From: Chrysophaeum taylorii | Lineage: Eukaryota > Sar > Pelagophyceae > Pelagomonadales > Pelagomonadaceae | NCBI GenBank assembly: GCA_029834535.1 | Contig: JAQMWT010000588.1 | Span: 29,813-93,812, forward strand | Direction of reading: 5' to 3' | Length of the DNA: 64,000 nucleotides | Part shown: positions 53,680-64,000 of the stretch, one piece after another | Numbering within the stretch: the first letter of the stretch is position 1 | Layout of the letters: each line of letters starts with the position of its first letter | The notes under the pieces: model-generated | Seen by the model: the letters and a program-made list of their open reading frames with translations, nothing else | Told to the model about the DNA's origin: nothing | Databases searched by the model: none | Program-made: the position numbers and the translations under genes

Positions 53680-55994
53680 ATGACACGACCCGGTCGGCAC
53701 GAAAACGACGAGGAAAAGTCGCCCATGCAGAGCGCAACGATCGACGCGACGTCGCAGCGACGCCCGCAGCAACAACAGCCCCAACAAGGTCGGCGGCGGG
53801 TTCGCGGTGCGAGCATGGGGAACGAAACAGACGCGAGCGAGCCGCAAGCGGAGGAGCCCCCGAAAGCGCGGCAGAACGCGGCGCAGCTTCGCTTGCGGCT
53901 GTTCCTGATCGCGATTTCGCTGTGGGTCGTCGCGGGTGCGATTCCGTTCATGTTTGTCGCGGTAAAGCGCGAGTCGATCGTCGCGGTCACCGAGCTGACG
54001 GGTTGCGGCTTGTCGTTTGTGTGTTGCGTGGTCATCTTTGGGACGTACGCATGGGGCGGACCATCGTACCGACGGCATCCGAACAAGCTTCTCGTCTACA
54101 AGACGGCGTGCGACGCGGGCCTCAACTTTGTGGTCGTCGTCGCGTTCGTCTATTTGCAATTGGTGCATTGCGCCGGCAGGGAGCAGCGAAACGAGTGCCT
54201 TTCGAAAGGCTATTTGCACATCTGCGACCGCCAGCAGTACGTGCCCTTCTTCACCCAGCTCTTCTCCTTCAGCTCCGAGGCCTATTTTTTGGTGTTGCTC
54301 GTCGACCTCAGGCGCGCCGTCAAGAACCCGTTCTATTCTTTCGACTCGTCGCGCCGCCTTTACCACGCGTGCGTCTGGTGCACCGGGCTCTTGACCGCGA
54401 CGCTCCTCATCGCCGTGCGATCAGAGGACGGACACAGGTTGTTTGGGCTCTTGTTTCCGCCCAAGAAGCCTCGGATCCGCGACGACGACGACGACGCGGT
54501 CGACCTCGCATTTTTGTCGTCAAACTCGACGAACGACTACTTACCGTCTTCCTCTTCGTCGAGGGTCGTCGTCGTGACCTCGGCGTTCCGTCTCAAGGTG
54601 GACTACGCCCCCTTCGTCCTGGATTTCGCATCGTGCTGGATCCGCGACCATTCGAACTGGGCGACGTTCGACTTCAACCGGGTGGTGCACGCGTGCGCCT
54701 TTTTCTACTTTCCGCTCGTCGTCGTCTACGTCGTCGCCGCTCACACTCTCTACGTCGTGAGCCAGAGGCTGGCGCGCGGCCTCTCGTCGACCTTCGCGGC
54801 GCGAGTCCGCGTCGCCGCCATCTCTGTCCTCACGGTGCTGACGTACGAGACCTATTGGCTTCTTTTCGGCGCCTTAGTCCTGACGACGTTCCTCCTCGAC
54901 CGTACGAGCGACAAGGGCGGGCCTCAAAAGAGTCCGCGCGAGCGAATGCACTACCACGCAGCCGCGTTCGACGTCTTTTCGATCTGGTCGTTCCATCGCA
55001 TGACAAAATGCTGGTGGGACCTCCTCGTCTGGCTCCTCGCCAACAATCCAATCCTGTTGACTAAACCGATTTCCGGCTCGGTCGCGTGGTGCGTCGCGCG
55101 TTGCCGAATTTCGCGCGACAACCTACGGCTGGCTTTTAACAAAAACGACATCAGCAACAAGACAGACCGCAGCAAAGTTGACGCCGCCGACGACCGAGGC
55201 TCGCCGCAGCAGCAGCGAAGTTACGTGCAGCCGCTATTGCGCAATATCTCGCTAGACGACGCGTCGGTCGACGATTCCGCGGGAGGTGTCCACCACCACC
55301 ACCAGCCCGACGTCGATCCCTCTAATTCTCCGAGCGGACGCGCGGGCCGCCCCCCTCGTATGTCGCGTAGGCACCGGCGGTCCGAGCGGCTACACGAGGA
55401 CGGTCCCGTCGACGTGGACGCGCCGTTGCGGCCGCAGACGAACGACGCCCTGCAAAAAGAGCTGCTGTACTACGTGACGTCGGGCATCCGACAGGCGGCG
55501 CGCGCGTCGGCGAGTGCTCGGCCGCGAATCCCGGCCAACCCCGAGGATGTGGATCGCCCGATCAACCTCAAGCGCCGGGATATCGGGAAGGAGACGATCC
55601 ACCTCTCGTTGACCAACCTCCTCGGCCTCTTTTTCGTGGACGACGACCTCGGCGTCCTCCGACGTCGCGCGAAAACCGCTTCGGCAGCAGCACCACCACG
55701 CAACAGGGAGGCCAAACCGAGCGACGACGACGACGACGAGGATTTTGCTGCGTCGATCGATTCCCCCCCGAGATCTTTGCCGCGCGGCGGGCCACCGCCG
55801 GCACAGGACGACGCCGCCCCCGCCGCCGTGACCCCGGGTCTGACGGCGATCGACGACGAGGTTGTGCACTCCTCGTGGTCCGGAACGTCGTCGCCGCAGC
55901 CTCGGCACTCGTCGTGGTCGACACACGCGGACGAGCGACCGCGGTCTCTCGTTGCGGACATGGAGGATCCCGCGCAGCGGCCGTCGGGCGCTTC

Positions 55995-56033
<39 letters not shown>

Positions 56034-57778
56034 GCGCGCGCGCCGGACGCGCTCGACGCCGCCAATCTTGACGCGTCTCGTCGACGCGATGGGTCGATTC
56101 TCTTTTTTGGGAGGGAGCGTCGTCGGCAGCGACGATCGGCTTCGCGCGAGCTCGCATTCGGGCGTTCCGCCGCGACCGCGGCCGTCGAGCATGCTCGACT
56201 TGGACGAGCAGTCGGACGCGCGAAGAAGCGCGTTCGCGCAGCGCGTCGGCGCGCCGCCCAGCGCGCCGGGCGACATCGTCTTCGTCGACTACAGACCGCA
56301 GACCTTCCGACGCGTCCGCGATCACTTTGGCGTGCAGCTCGAGGAATATGTCGCGAGTTTTCGCTCGACCCAGAAGGAGCGATTTACCGAAGGCGGCTCG
56401 TCCGAGGCGTTCTTCTTCTATTCGGGCGACGAGCGCTACATGGTTAAAACGTGCACGGCGAGCGAATTCTTCACGCTACTCGCCATCGCCGACGACTACG
56501 CGGCCTACGTGTGCGAGCCGGGCAACCGCGGCACCTTTCTCGTGCGCCTCCTCGGAGCCCACGGTCTGCGCCTCTACGAAACTGTTTTCTATTTTCTCGT
56601 CATGGAGAACATCCTCAAGCTCCTCGACGACGACGACGACGACAACGACGACGACGACGACGGCAGCCCCCGTGCTCCCGAAAAGATGAACAAGCCGACG
56701 GCAATCTCTCAAGCTCGCTTTGACATCAAGGGGAGCTGGGTGAATCGGACCATGGCACCCCCCCGACCAGGCCAGCGCCTTACCTGTCGCCACTGCAATC
56801 GCAAGTACACGTTCCACGCCAAAAAGGGATCGTGGTGGTGGCTCTCTCAGGGTCCGCACAGCTCCGCGTCTTCGAGGGGCCCGACAGGAAGACCTACCAC
56901 GGCCTTCAGCCCACACGCAAACATTCGCCGAACTCGCACCGTCGACCGCAGCATGCGACCGTCGTCCTCGTTCGCGGGCCTTCAGGCGCTCGCCTGTTCG
57001 ACCTCGTCTCTTCAAGATGCCTCCGAGATCGCGTCGCCGCACGACACTCCCCCGCTCGTCGTCGATCCCTACGACGAAACCTTCTGCCCCGTGACCGTCG
57101 GTGGCAAGCACGAGGCTAACTTGACCCTCAAGGACAATGATCTTAACTACTCTCACCGGCTTCGCGTCGAACGCGCCGAGGCCGCCGAGCTCGTCCGCCA
57201 GCTCCGTGCCGACGCTCGCCTGCTCGCCGCTCTCGGCATCATGGACTACTCGTTGCTGTTGGGCATTCGAACGGTCGAATATCCCGCGCCGCAAAGTGAT
57301 CGGACAATGTTCCCGATCGTTGGAGACGCGGCGACGTTCGACGATCCCGATCTACGTCTACCGGACGTCGCCACCGCCGCGCAACCCGAAAGACACTCCC
57401 ACCTGTCCGCCACTTCTCGTATCACCGATGCGTCGCGCAACGTCCTGGCCAACGACCCGCCGAGATACGCGGCACGTCCGCACTCGGTCGCGTGCCAACG
57501 TCGTTCCCACGTCGTCGTCCGTCATTTTTATTACTTCGGTGGGTGCAGCGTCTTTTGCGCTCTGCTGCTCCCAGAAACTCTCTTTCGCAGGCATCATCGA
57601 CATTCTCCAGCGATGGACATTCAAGAAACGACTCGAACTGTGGTGGAAGGTACACGTCCTCGGTTCTGAAAGAGAAGGCCTTTCGTGCCTTCCACCCCGG
57701 GAGTACTGCGCGCGATTCCAAGATAAGATCGGCGAAATCCTACTTCCAAACCAGCCCGGTAGCGGATTCGCCTTGTGA
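53680..57778 (+). CDS. GPCR-PIP kinase fusion (seven-helix receptor with C-terminal phosphatidylinositol phosphate kinase)
   Basis: Exons 53680-57538 and 57591-57778 with a 52-nt intron; product 1,348 residues. The join reads FYYFG-IIDILQRWTFKKRL, the conserved end of the PIPK fold. The frame opens upstream with only a TTG; the first in-frame ATG is 53680. Residues about 74-407 contain seven hydrophobic helices (LFLIAISLWVVAGAIPFMFV first, YWLLFGALVLTTFLL last). A disordered middle has a poly-Gln run (about 772-784). The kinase starts near 867: the lysine strand is Y-M-V-K-T, ARFDIKGSW is at about 1011, and GIMDYSLLLGI at about 1186. D-rich and zinc-finger-like (C-R-H-C) insertions lie between lobes. 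The end has SCLPPREYCARFQDKIGEIL. Such GPCR-PIPK proteins are known from oomycetes and Dictyostelium and couple receptor input to phosphoinositide production. Confidence 0.85.
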
Positions 57779-58058
57779 CGGCGACATGAGCCCATCTCGC
57801 CGACGAGAAGGCTTTCTGTGCAATGTGCGTGCCAGAACGGTGGTTGTCGGGTGGATTCTTCCGGTCGCCCTCGTCGCACCTGCGGCCACCGCGTGATGTG
57901 TGGACCGCGGAGTTCCAACATGCGTCCACTGTGGTGGTGAACAAGAAGAAGAACTAAAAAGTACGGAGCGCCAACAACAGGACACAGTGCGATCCCTTGC
58001 ACGTGGTCAACTCTGGCGCCTTCTTCCACTTGAGAACATAGGAGAAGAACCGACCGGA

Positions 58059-58092
<34 letters not shown>

Positions 58093-58126
58093 ATATTATT
58101 GCTAATATAATAATAATTATAATAAT
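57779..58126. other. Intergenic with GCG and AT repeats
   Basis: 3' flank of the GPCR-PIPK gene. (GCG)n at about 58059-58091 is followed directly by an AT-rich stretch (ATTATTGCTAATATAATAAT), where the inverted repeat element is inserted. Confidence 0.6.
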
Positions 58127-58127
58127 A

Positions 58128-59208
58128 CAAGTGCAGGCCAGTAAGTTCACCTAGTCCCAATCTCTAACCCTAGTAAGTTCACGTGGTCCCAGTAAGTTCA
58201 CCCAGTAAGTTCACCTAGTCCCAATCTCTAACCCCAGTAAGTTCGGTGTAACTTACACTGTAAGCCCACTCGTGCTCACACCCACTCACCCCACTCTCCT
58301 TCGAGCTCGTCGCTTCTCGCCTCCGCCAATCTAAGGTGCTTTGATCCGCACACGCCGCTAATCTTTGAGTTTACTCTAAAACCCCTGTAAGTTCACCTGG
58401 TCCCAGTAAGTTCACCTGGTCACCCTAGTCCAAACCAATCTCAAACCCCAGTAAGTTCACCTGGTCCCAGTAAGTTCACCTACAGTGCGCGTGTAGACGC
58501 CGGGAGGGGGCTTATCGGTATTGCGGAGCACGTGTGGGGTAGGGTGGAGTCGTCGACTCAGAAGAGCATATTCTCGGGGTTGCCGATCGACAGAGAGCCA
58601 CGTAGAGCTGGACGTGACAGAAGACGGGCTTCGCCAAGAGGACGCCGACCTCGCGGGGCGTCTGGCCCTGGCTCTTGGTGATCGTTTCGCGTCGGCGGGC
58701 CTTAAGGGATACAGGTTGGAGGAGCCTCGGTGACAACGACACGATCGATCATGTATCTGGTACCGTTGCAGTGGCCGTGCGACGGGTCGAGGTTGCGAAG
58801 CGTCGTCTTCCGACAAAACCTAGTCAGCCGAAAAGCCGTTGACGCCTCGTCTCCGGGAAAAAAAGGCCGAGGTAAAGAGCGAGGCGTCGTCTTCCGACCC
58901 AACCTAGTCGGCCGAAAAGAACTCCGACGCCTCGTCTCCGGGAAAAAAAGGCCGCGGTCACGCGCGCGTTGTCAGCATCGACAACATCGTTTCGACGGGG
59001 CGTGAGAATGGCGCGCTGAAAGAGCCGCCGCGGGTCGTGGAAATAGTCTGCGAGGTCGCCGTAGACGGCTTGGAGGATCACTGTCTGGCTCTCGCGCCTA
59101 CCTGATCCTTACTCTCGCGCCTATCTGATCCTTACCCTAAATCGAGGGACAAACAAACAGACAGACAAACAGACAGACAGACAAACATCTGTCGATTAGT
59201 AGTTAGGA
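58128..59208 (-). mobile_element. Helitron-like repeat element, copy C (inverted)
   Basis: On the minus strand it starts TCCTAACTACTAATCG at 59208 and ends at CTTG (58128), followed by T. The helicase fragment reads NLDPSHGHCNGTRYMIDRV in a single frame here. It contains an internal local duplication of the TCGTCTTCCGAC region (58803-58920). No target-site duplication. Confidence 0.7.
58480..59085 (-). pseudogene. PIF1-type helicase tail fragment (copy C)
   Basis: Segments AILTPRRNDVVDADNAR, FFPGDEAS, LRNLDPSHGHCNGTRYMIDR and ITKSQGQTPREVGV appear in family order but in different frames. Confidence 0.7.
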
Positions 59209-59300
59209 AGTGGTCCTTGTTTTAACCTTAATATAATCAGCATTTTGGCCGGCTACTCTCTTTGTTTTTGTGTTTGCCTAGTTCGTCCTCGCCACTTTAG

Positions 59301-60319
59301 TCCTAACTACTAATCGACAGATGTTTGTCTGTCTGTCTGTCTGTTTGTCTGTTTGTCTGTTTGTCCCTCGATTTAGGGTAAGGATCAGGTAGGCGCGAGA
59401 GTAAGGATCAGGTAGGCGCGAGAGCCAGACAGTGATCCTCCAAGCCGTCTACGGCGACCTCGCAGACTATTTCCACGACCCGCGGCGGCTCTTTCAGCGC
59501 GCCATTCTCACGCCCCGTCGAAACGATGTTGTCGATGCTGACAACGCGCGCATGACCGCGGCCTTTTTCCCGGAGACGACGGAGTTCTTTTCGGCAGACT
59601 AGGTTGGGTCGGAAGACGACGCCTCGCTCTTTACAGTCGAGTTTTCGACTCCCTGACAACCAACGGCATGCTGACTTTGAGCGCGAGCTTAAGGTCTTCG
59701 CAACCTCGACCCGTCGCACGGCCACTGCAACGGTACCAGATACATGATCGATCGTGTCGTGTCACCGAGGCTCCTCCAACCTGTATCCCTTAAGGCCCGC
59801 CGACGCCAAACGATCACCAAGAGCCAGGGCCAGACGCCCCGCGAGGTCGGCGTCCTCTCGCCCAAGCCCGTCTTCTGTCACGTCCAGCTCTACGTGGCTC
59901 TCTGTCGATCGGCAACCCCGGGGATATGCTCTTCTGAGTCGACGACTCCACCCTACCCCACACGTGCTACGCAATACCTATAAGCCCCTCCCGGCGTCTA
60001 CACGCGCACTGTAAGTGAACTTACTGGGACCAGGTGAACTTACTGGAACCAGTGAACTTACGGAGGTTGGGATTGGGACTAGGTGAAATGGACCAGGCGA
60101 ACTTACTGAGACCAAGTGAACTTACTGGGGTTTTTAGAGTAAACTCAAAGGTTAGCGGCGTGTGCGGATCAAAGCATCTTAGATTGGCGGGGGTGACAGC
60201 GACGAGTTCAAAGGAGAGTGGATGTGAGCACGAGTGGGTTTACGCCGAATTTACTGGGGTTAGAGATTGGGACTAGGTGAACTTAACGGGGACTAGGTGA
60301 ACTTACTGGCCTGCACTTG
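59301..60319 (+). mobile_element. Helitron-like repeat element, copy D (first of three in tandem)
   Basis: Starts TCCTAAC after the flank CACTTTAG and ends CTTG at 60319; the next base, T60320, begins the following copy. Length 1,019 bp. A short deletion in the FFPGDEAS region distinguishes it from copies E and F. Confidence 0.75.
59429..60010 (+). pseudogene. PIF1-type helicase tail fragment (copy D)
   Basis: Same segments and lesions as the other copies, with an additional deletion after the NARMTAAF-equivalent position. Confidence 0.65.
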
Positions 60320-61345
60320 TCCTAACTACTAATCGACAGATGTTTGTCTGTCTGTTTGTTTGTTTGTCTGTCTGTTTGTCCCTCGATTTAGGGTAAGGAT
60401 CAGGTAGGCGCGAGAGTAAGGATCAGGTAGGCGCGAGAGCCAGACAGTGATCCTCCAAGCCGTCTACGGCGACCTCGCAGACTATTTCCACGACCCGCGG
60501 CGGCTCTTTCAGCGCGCCATTCTCACGCCCCGTCGAAACGATGTTGTCGATGCTGACAACGCGCGCATGACCGCGGCCTTTTTTCCCGGAGACGAGGCGT
60601 CGGAGTTCTTTTCGGCTGACTAGGCTGGGTCGGAAGACGACGCCTCGCTCTTTACAGTCGAGTTTTCAACTCCCTGACAACCAACGGCATGCTGACTTTG
60701 ATCGCGAGCTTAAAACCTCGACCCGTCGCACGGCCACTGCAACGGTACCAGATACATGATCGATCGTGTCGTTGTCACCGAGGCTCCTCCAACCTGTATC
60801 CCTTAAGGCCCGCCGACGCCAAACGATCACCAAGAGCCAGGGCCAGACGCCCCGCGAGGTCGGCGTCCTCTTTCCCAAGCCCGTCTTCTGCCACGTCCAG
60901 CTCTACGTGGCTCTCTGTCGATCGGCAACCCCGAGGATATCCTCTTCTGGGTCGACGACTCCACCCTTCCCCACACGTGCTGCGCAATACCGATAAGCCC
61001 CCTCCCGGCGTCTACACGCGCACTGTAGGTGAACTTACTGGGACCGGGTGAACTTACTGGGGTTTGAGATTGGGACTAGGTGAACTGAGTGACCAGGTGA
61101 AACTGGGACCAGGTGAACATACTGGGGTTTTTAGAGTAAAGGGTTTTTAGAGTAAACTCAAAGGTTGGCGGCGCGTGCGGATCAAAGCAGCTTAGATTGG
61201 CGGAGGCGAGAGCGACGAGCTCAAAGGAGTTGGTGTGAGCTAGGTGAACTTACTGACCAGGTGAACTTATACGAAACTTACTGGGACCAGGTGAACTTAC
61301 TGGGGTTAGAGATTGGGACTAGGTGAACTTACTGGCCTGCACTTG
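60320..61345 (+). mobile_element. Helitron-like repeat element, copy E (second of three in tandem)
   Basis: 1,026 bp, directly abutting copies D and F with the junction CTTG-TCCTAAC on both sides and no spacer. The frame from 60448 (VILQAVYGDLADYFHDPRRL...) runs to a TAG after FFSAD. Confidence 0.8.
60448..61020 (+). pseudogene. PIF1-type helicase tail fragment (copy E)
   Basis: Same segments as the other copies: AILTPRRNDVVDADNARM, FFPGDEASEFFSAD then TAG, then CNGTRYMIDRV and ITKSQGQTPREVGV in other frames. Confidence 0.7.
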
Positions 61346-61366
61346 TCCTAACTACTAATCGACAGA

Positions 61367-61401
<35 letters not shown>

Positions 61402-62404
61402 TTGTTTGTCCCTCGATTTAGGGTAAGGATCATGTAGGCGCGAGAGTAAGGATCAGGTAGGCGCGAGAGCCAGACAGTGATCCTCCAAGCCGTCTACGGC
61501 GACCTCGCAGACTATTTCCACGACCCGCGGCGGCTCTTTCAGCGCGCCATTCTCACGCCCCGTCGAAACGATGTTGTCGATGCTGACAACGCGCGCATGA
61601 CCGCGGCCTTTTTTTCCCGGAGACGAGGCGTCGGAGTTCTTTTCGGCTGACTAGGCTGGGTCGGAAGACGACGCCTCGCTCTTTACAGTAGAGTTTTCAA
61701 CTCCCTGACAACCAACGGCATGCTGACTTTGATCGCGAGCTTAAAGTCTTCGCAACCTCGACCCGTCGCACGGCCACTGCAACGGTACCAGATACATGAT
61801 CGATCGTGTCGTTGTCACCGAGGCTCCTCCAACCTGTATCCCGTAAGGCCCGCCGACGCCAAACGATCACCAAGAGCCAGGGCCAGACGCCCCGCGAGGT
61901 CGGCGTCCTCTTTCCCAAGCCCGTCTTCTGCCACGTCCAGCTCTACGTGGCTCTCTGTCGATCGGCAACCCCGAGGATATCCTCTTCTGAGTTGACGACT
62001 CCACCCTACCCCACACGTGCTGCGCAATACCGATAATCCCCCTCCCGGCGTCTACACGCGCACTGTAGGTGAACTTACTGGGACCAGGTGAACTTACTGG
62101 AACCAGGTGAACTTACGGAGGTTAGAGATTGGGACTAGGTGAAATTAGTGACCAGGCGAACTTACTGAGACCAAGTGAACTTACTGGGGTTTTTAGAGTA
62201 AACTCAAAGGTTAGCGGCGTGTGCGGATCAAAGCATCTTAGATTGGCGGGGGTGACAGCGACGAGTTCAAAGGAGAGTGGATGTGAGCACGAGTGGGCTT
62301 ACGCCGAATTTACTGGGGTTAGAGATTGGGACTAGGTGAACTTAATGGGGTGAAAATGCTGGGGTTAGAGATTGGGGCTAGGTGAACTTACTGGCCTGCA
62401 CTTG
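61346..62404 (+). mobile_element. Helitron-like repeat element, copy F (third of three in tandem)
   Basis: 1,059 bp, abutting copy E. It ends CTTG followed by TTAATAATAA. The 3' minisatellite zone resembles that of copy D more than that of copy E, which suggests exchange or staggered amplification. Confidence 0.75.
61477..62060 (+). pseudogene. PIF1-type helicase tail fragment (copy F)
   Basis: Same segments and the same frame changes as copies A to E. Confidence 0.7.
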
Positions 62405-62838
62405 TTAATAATAAAAAGTGTCTCGAGATTCGCTGCCGGCTGTGTTGTAGTCGGTTGTTGTTCGGCTTCTTCGTCGTCGATGTCGGCGGAAGGACTACTC
62501 ACAGCAGCAGGCCGGATGGTCGATTGTTTAGCTACCCGCGTGGGTAGTAAATGATGAGTGGTCTCCCGTTATTTAAGAGTGGTGTGCGGCGCGTGACGCG
62601 ACATAGCATAGCCAAGGCGATTCGAGCTTGGAGAAGAAATATAGAAAAGAAGAGGCGACGTGCCAATGACCACGCAAGAAGAAGAAGGGGGGTTTATGCG
62701 AGGAGACTTCGAATTAGGCGGCGGCGCCGCCAGGCGCAGCGCGCTGCCGTCGTGGCATATATAGGCGGGCGGAGCCAGCGTCGTGGCGTATGTAGGCGGG
62801 CTCCGCCGCTGCATACACTCTGAGCGTTCTGGGTGGCG
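62405..62838. other. Intergenic, no gene supported
   Basis: About 430 bp between the last repeat copy and the stop of the second PP1-like gene. It contains a short duplicated segment (GGCGTATGTAGGCGGGC and GGCATATATAGGCGGGC near 62750-62800). Confidence 0.5.
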
Positions 62839-63852
62839 CTACTCCTCGAGGTCAGTGCAGTTCATTTTGAAGTGGCGGTCGTTGGCGAACACTGTTCTCT
62901 TGTGCGTCATCGGTCGCAAGAGCTTGAACGAACAGACAAGATCCTCGCGCACGCACATCATTCCAGCAGCGTTATTGAATTCACCGCAATAGTTGGGGGC
63001 GGAGAACACTGTTACGAGCCGGCGATCCTAGGTATTAACATTCATAACAATGCGATGAAGAAAGATACTCACGAATTGGAACTCGTATCCGTCTTCGACC
63101 ACCTGGTGCGCGCGGCAAATGAGGTCGAGGTCGTGCTTCTCGAGGAAGTTTTCCACGACCCCGACACCGAAAGTGTAGGAAACGCCCCTCGAATTATATC
63201 CCCATCCGGGGATCATCGAGTCGGGGTCGGACCAGAGGAGGTCGCAGATGACGCCGTCCTCGGGAATCTCTGTCGGACGCTCGATCTGGGTTATTTGACA
63301 GAGTTGCTCGAGATCTGGTGAGAGCCCCCCGTGCATGCAGATGATTTTCTCAGCGACGATGGCGGCTATGGGCATGCAGTTGAAACAGTCGCCAAATATC
63401 CGCCAGAGTTTGACCGAGTACCTTCGCTTGCACTCATCGAAAAAACCGTAAATTCGGTTGAGCGCCGAGCACTCGTGGTTGCCGCGGAGCAGAAAAAAAG
63501 TTAATGGGTACATGATTTTGTAACAGAGAAGGAGCGTTATTGTCTCGATCGACTGTCTTGCTCTGTCGACGTAGTCGCCGAGGAAGAGATAGTTGGCGAC
63601 GGGCGGGAAGCCCCCCATCTCGAACAACCGCAGCAGGTCGTGGAACTGGCCATGCGTGTCACCGCAAATGTTTATCGGGGCACAGACTTCCACCAGCATG
63701 GGTTGGTCCAGGAAGATTTGACGCGCCTTGCGACATACGAAAATGATGTCATCCTCGGGCAGATGAACTTCGGTGCCGGACTTTTTCGATCGGGCCGACA
63801 GAAGCGCCGAAATGCACGCGGCAACCCGATCTTCATCCTCCATCCCGCTCAT
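62839..63852 (-). CDS. PP1-type serine/threonine phosphatase
   Basis: Exons 63852-63073 and 63027-62839 with a 45-nt intron (GTGAGT...CCTAG); product 322 residues, normal PP1 length. The join reads [19 protein letters not shown]. Motifs: GDTHGQ (PP1 usually has GDIHGQ), GDYVDRA (usually GDYVDRG), [21 protein letters not shown] and [32 protein letters not shown] is PP1-specific. All metal ligands are kept, so activity is likely. Two in-frame ATGs (63852 and 63843) are both acceptable starts. Upstream bases to 64000 hold only non-coding sequence. Confidence 0.9.
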
Positions 63853-64000
63853 ACTTCACGGCATCGCCAATTTGGAGTGTGACACGTCCCGCGCGTGGTG
63901 CTCGGGAACATGAGGAGATGACTTAGGCAAAGTACGCTTGGGCAGATACAAGTTGACGTTTACTAAAAGATACAACTTCGTTTCGAGCCATACGTAATAG

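Noticed and set aside
58059-58091. (GCG)n as a possible coding poly-Ala or structural element
   Set aside because: It lies after the GPCR-PIPK stop with no surrounding gene; a plain triplet repeat.
1-64000. CRISPR arrays, rRNA or tRNA genes, bacterial operons
   Set aside because: No direct-repeat/spacer arrays, no recognisable rRNA and no cloverleaf I could support. The tandem minisatellites belong to the Helitron-like elements.

Overview
The window is nuclear DNA of a eukaryote, most likely a photosynthetic stramenopile (heterokont alga). Three things support this. Two small proteins carry bipartite plastid presequences with an ASAFAP-like motif, at 43010-43517 (a plastid ribosomal protein L32 precursor) and 34483-34845. 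A giant surface protein has a P-S/T-x-x stalk of a kind common in this group. A GPCR fused to a phosphatidylinositol phosphate kinase is a combination best known from oomycetes and Dictyostelium. The species cannot be named from sequence alone; a pelagophyte-like alga is my guess. Genes are tightly packed (divergent start codons 31 and 42 bp apart, one convergent pair overlapping by 10 bp). Introns are very short, mostly 36-65 nt. I rebuilt 14 of them by matching reading frame, GT/AG ends and domain continuity across the join.

Layout. 1-15 kb: end of a glycosyltransferase-like gene, tubulin cofactor C, an unknown gene, a TTLL3/8-like tubulin ligase with an IQ-rich tail, an armadillo-repeat protein, a secretory DnaJ protein with cysteine-rich repeats, and a four-C2 protein. 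16.6-27.1 kb: one gene for a membrane protein of about 3,430 residues (FG-GAP repeats, Pro/Ser/Thr stalk, two six-cysteine modules, transmembrane helix, cytosolic tail). 27.4-34.4 kb: a decayed gene, two inverted copies of a repeat element, one interrupted by a small inverted-repeat transposon, and a featureless stretch. 34.5-43.5 kb: CRM-domain protein, N-acetylneuraminate lyase-like protein, sulfotransferase-like protein, severin/gelsolin-like protein, second copy of the small transposon, ABC half-transporter and plastid L32. 43.6-45.4 kb: further repeat-element copies ending 39 bp before an MFS transporter gene. 45.5-57.8 kb: MFS transporter, G-patch protein, MOB protein, a PP1-like phosphatase and the GPCR-PIP kinase. 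58.1-62.4 kb: one inverted and three abutting head-to-tail copies of the repeat element. 62.8-63.9 kb: a second PP1-like phosphatase.

Common themes are cytoskeleton and cilia (cofactor C, TTLL, severin), phosphoinositide and calcium signalling (GPCR-PIPK, C2 protein, IQ motifs), phosphatase and kinase control (two PP1-like enzymes, MOB), and secretory glycan chemistry (glycosyltransferase, sialate-lyase family, sulfotransferase). There is no operon-like logic; the order looks like ordinary nuclear gene packing.

The most unusual material is the roughly 1.03-kb repeat family. Its copies begin TCCTAAC and end CTTG followed by T, show no target-site duplication, abut each other exactly head to tail, and all carry the same broken fragments of a PIF1-type helicase tail. 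I interpret them as a Helitron-like rolling-circle family without its own replicase.
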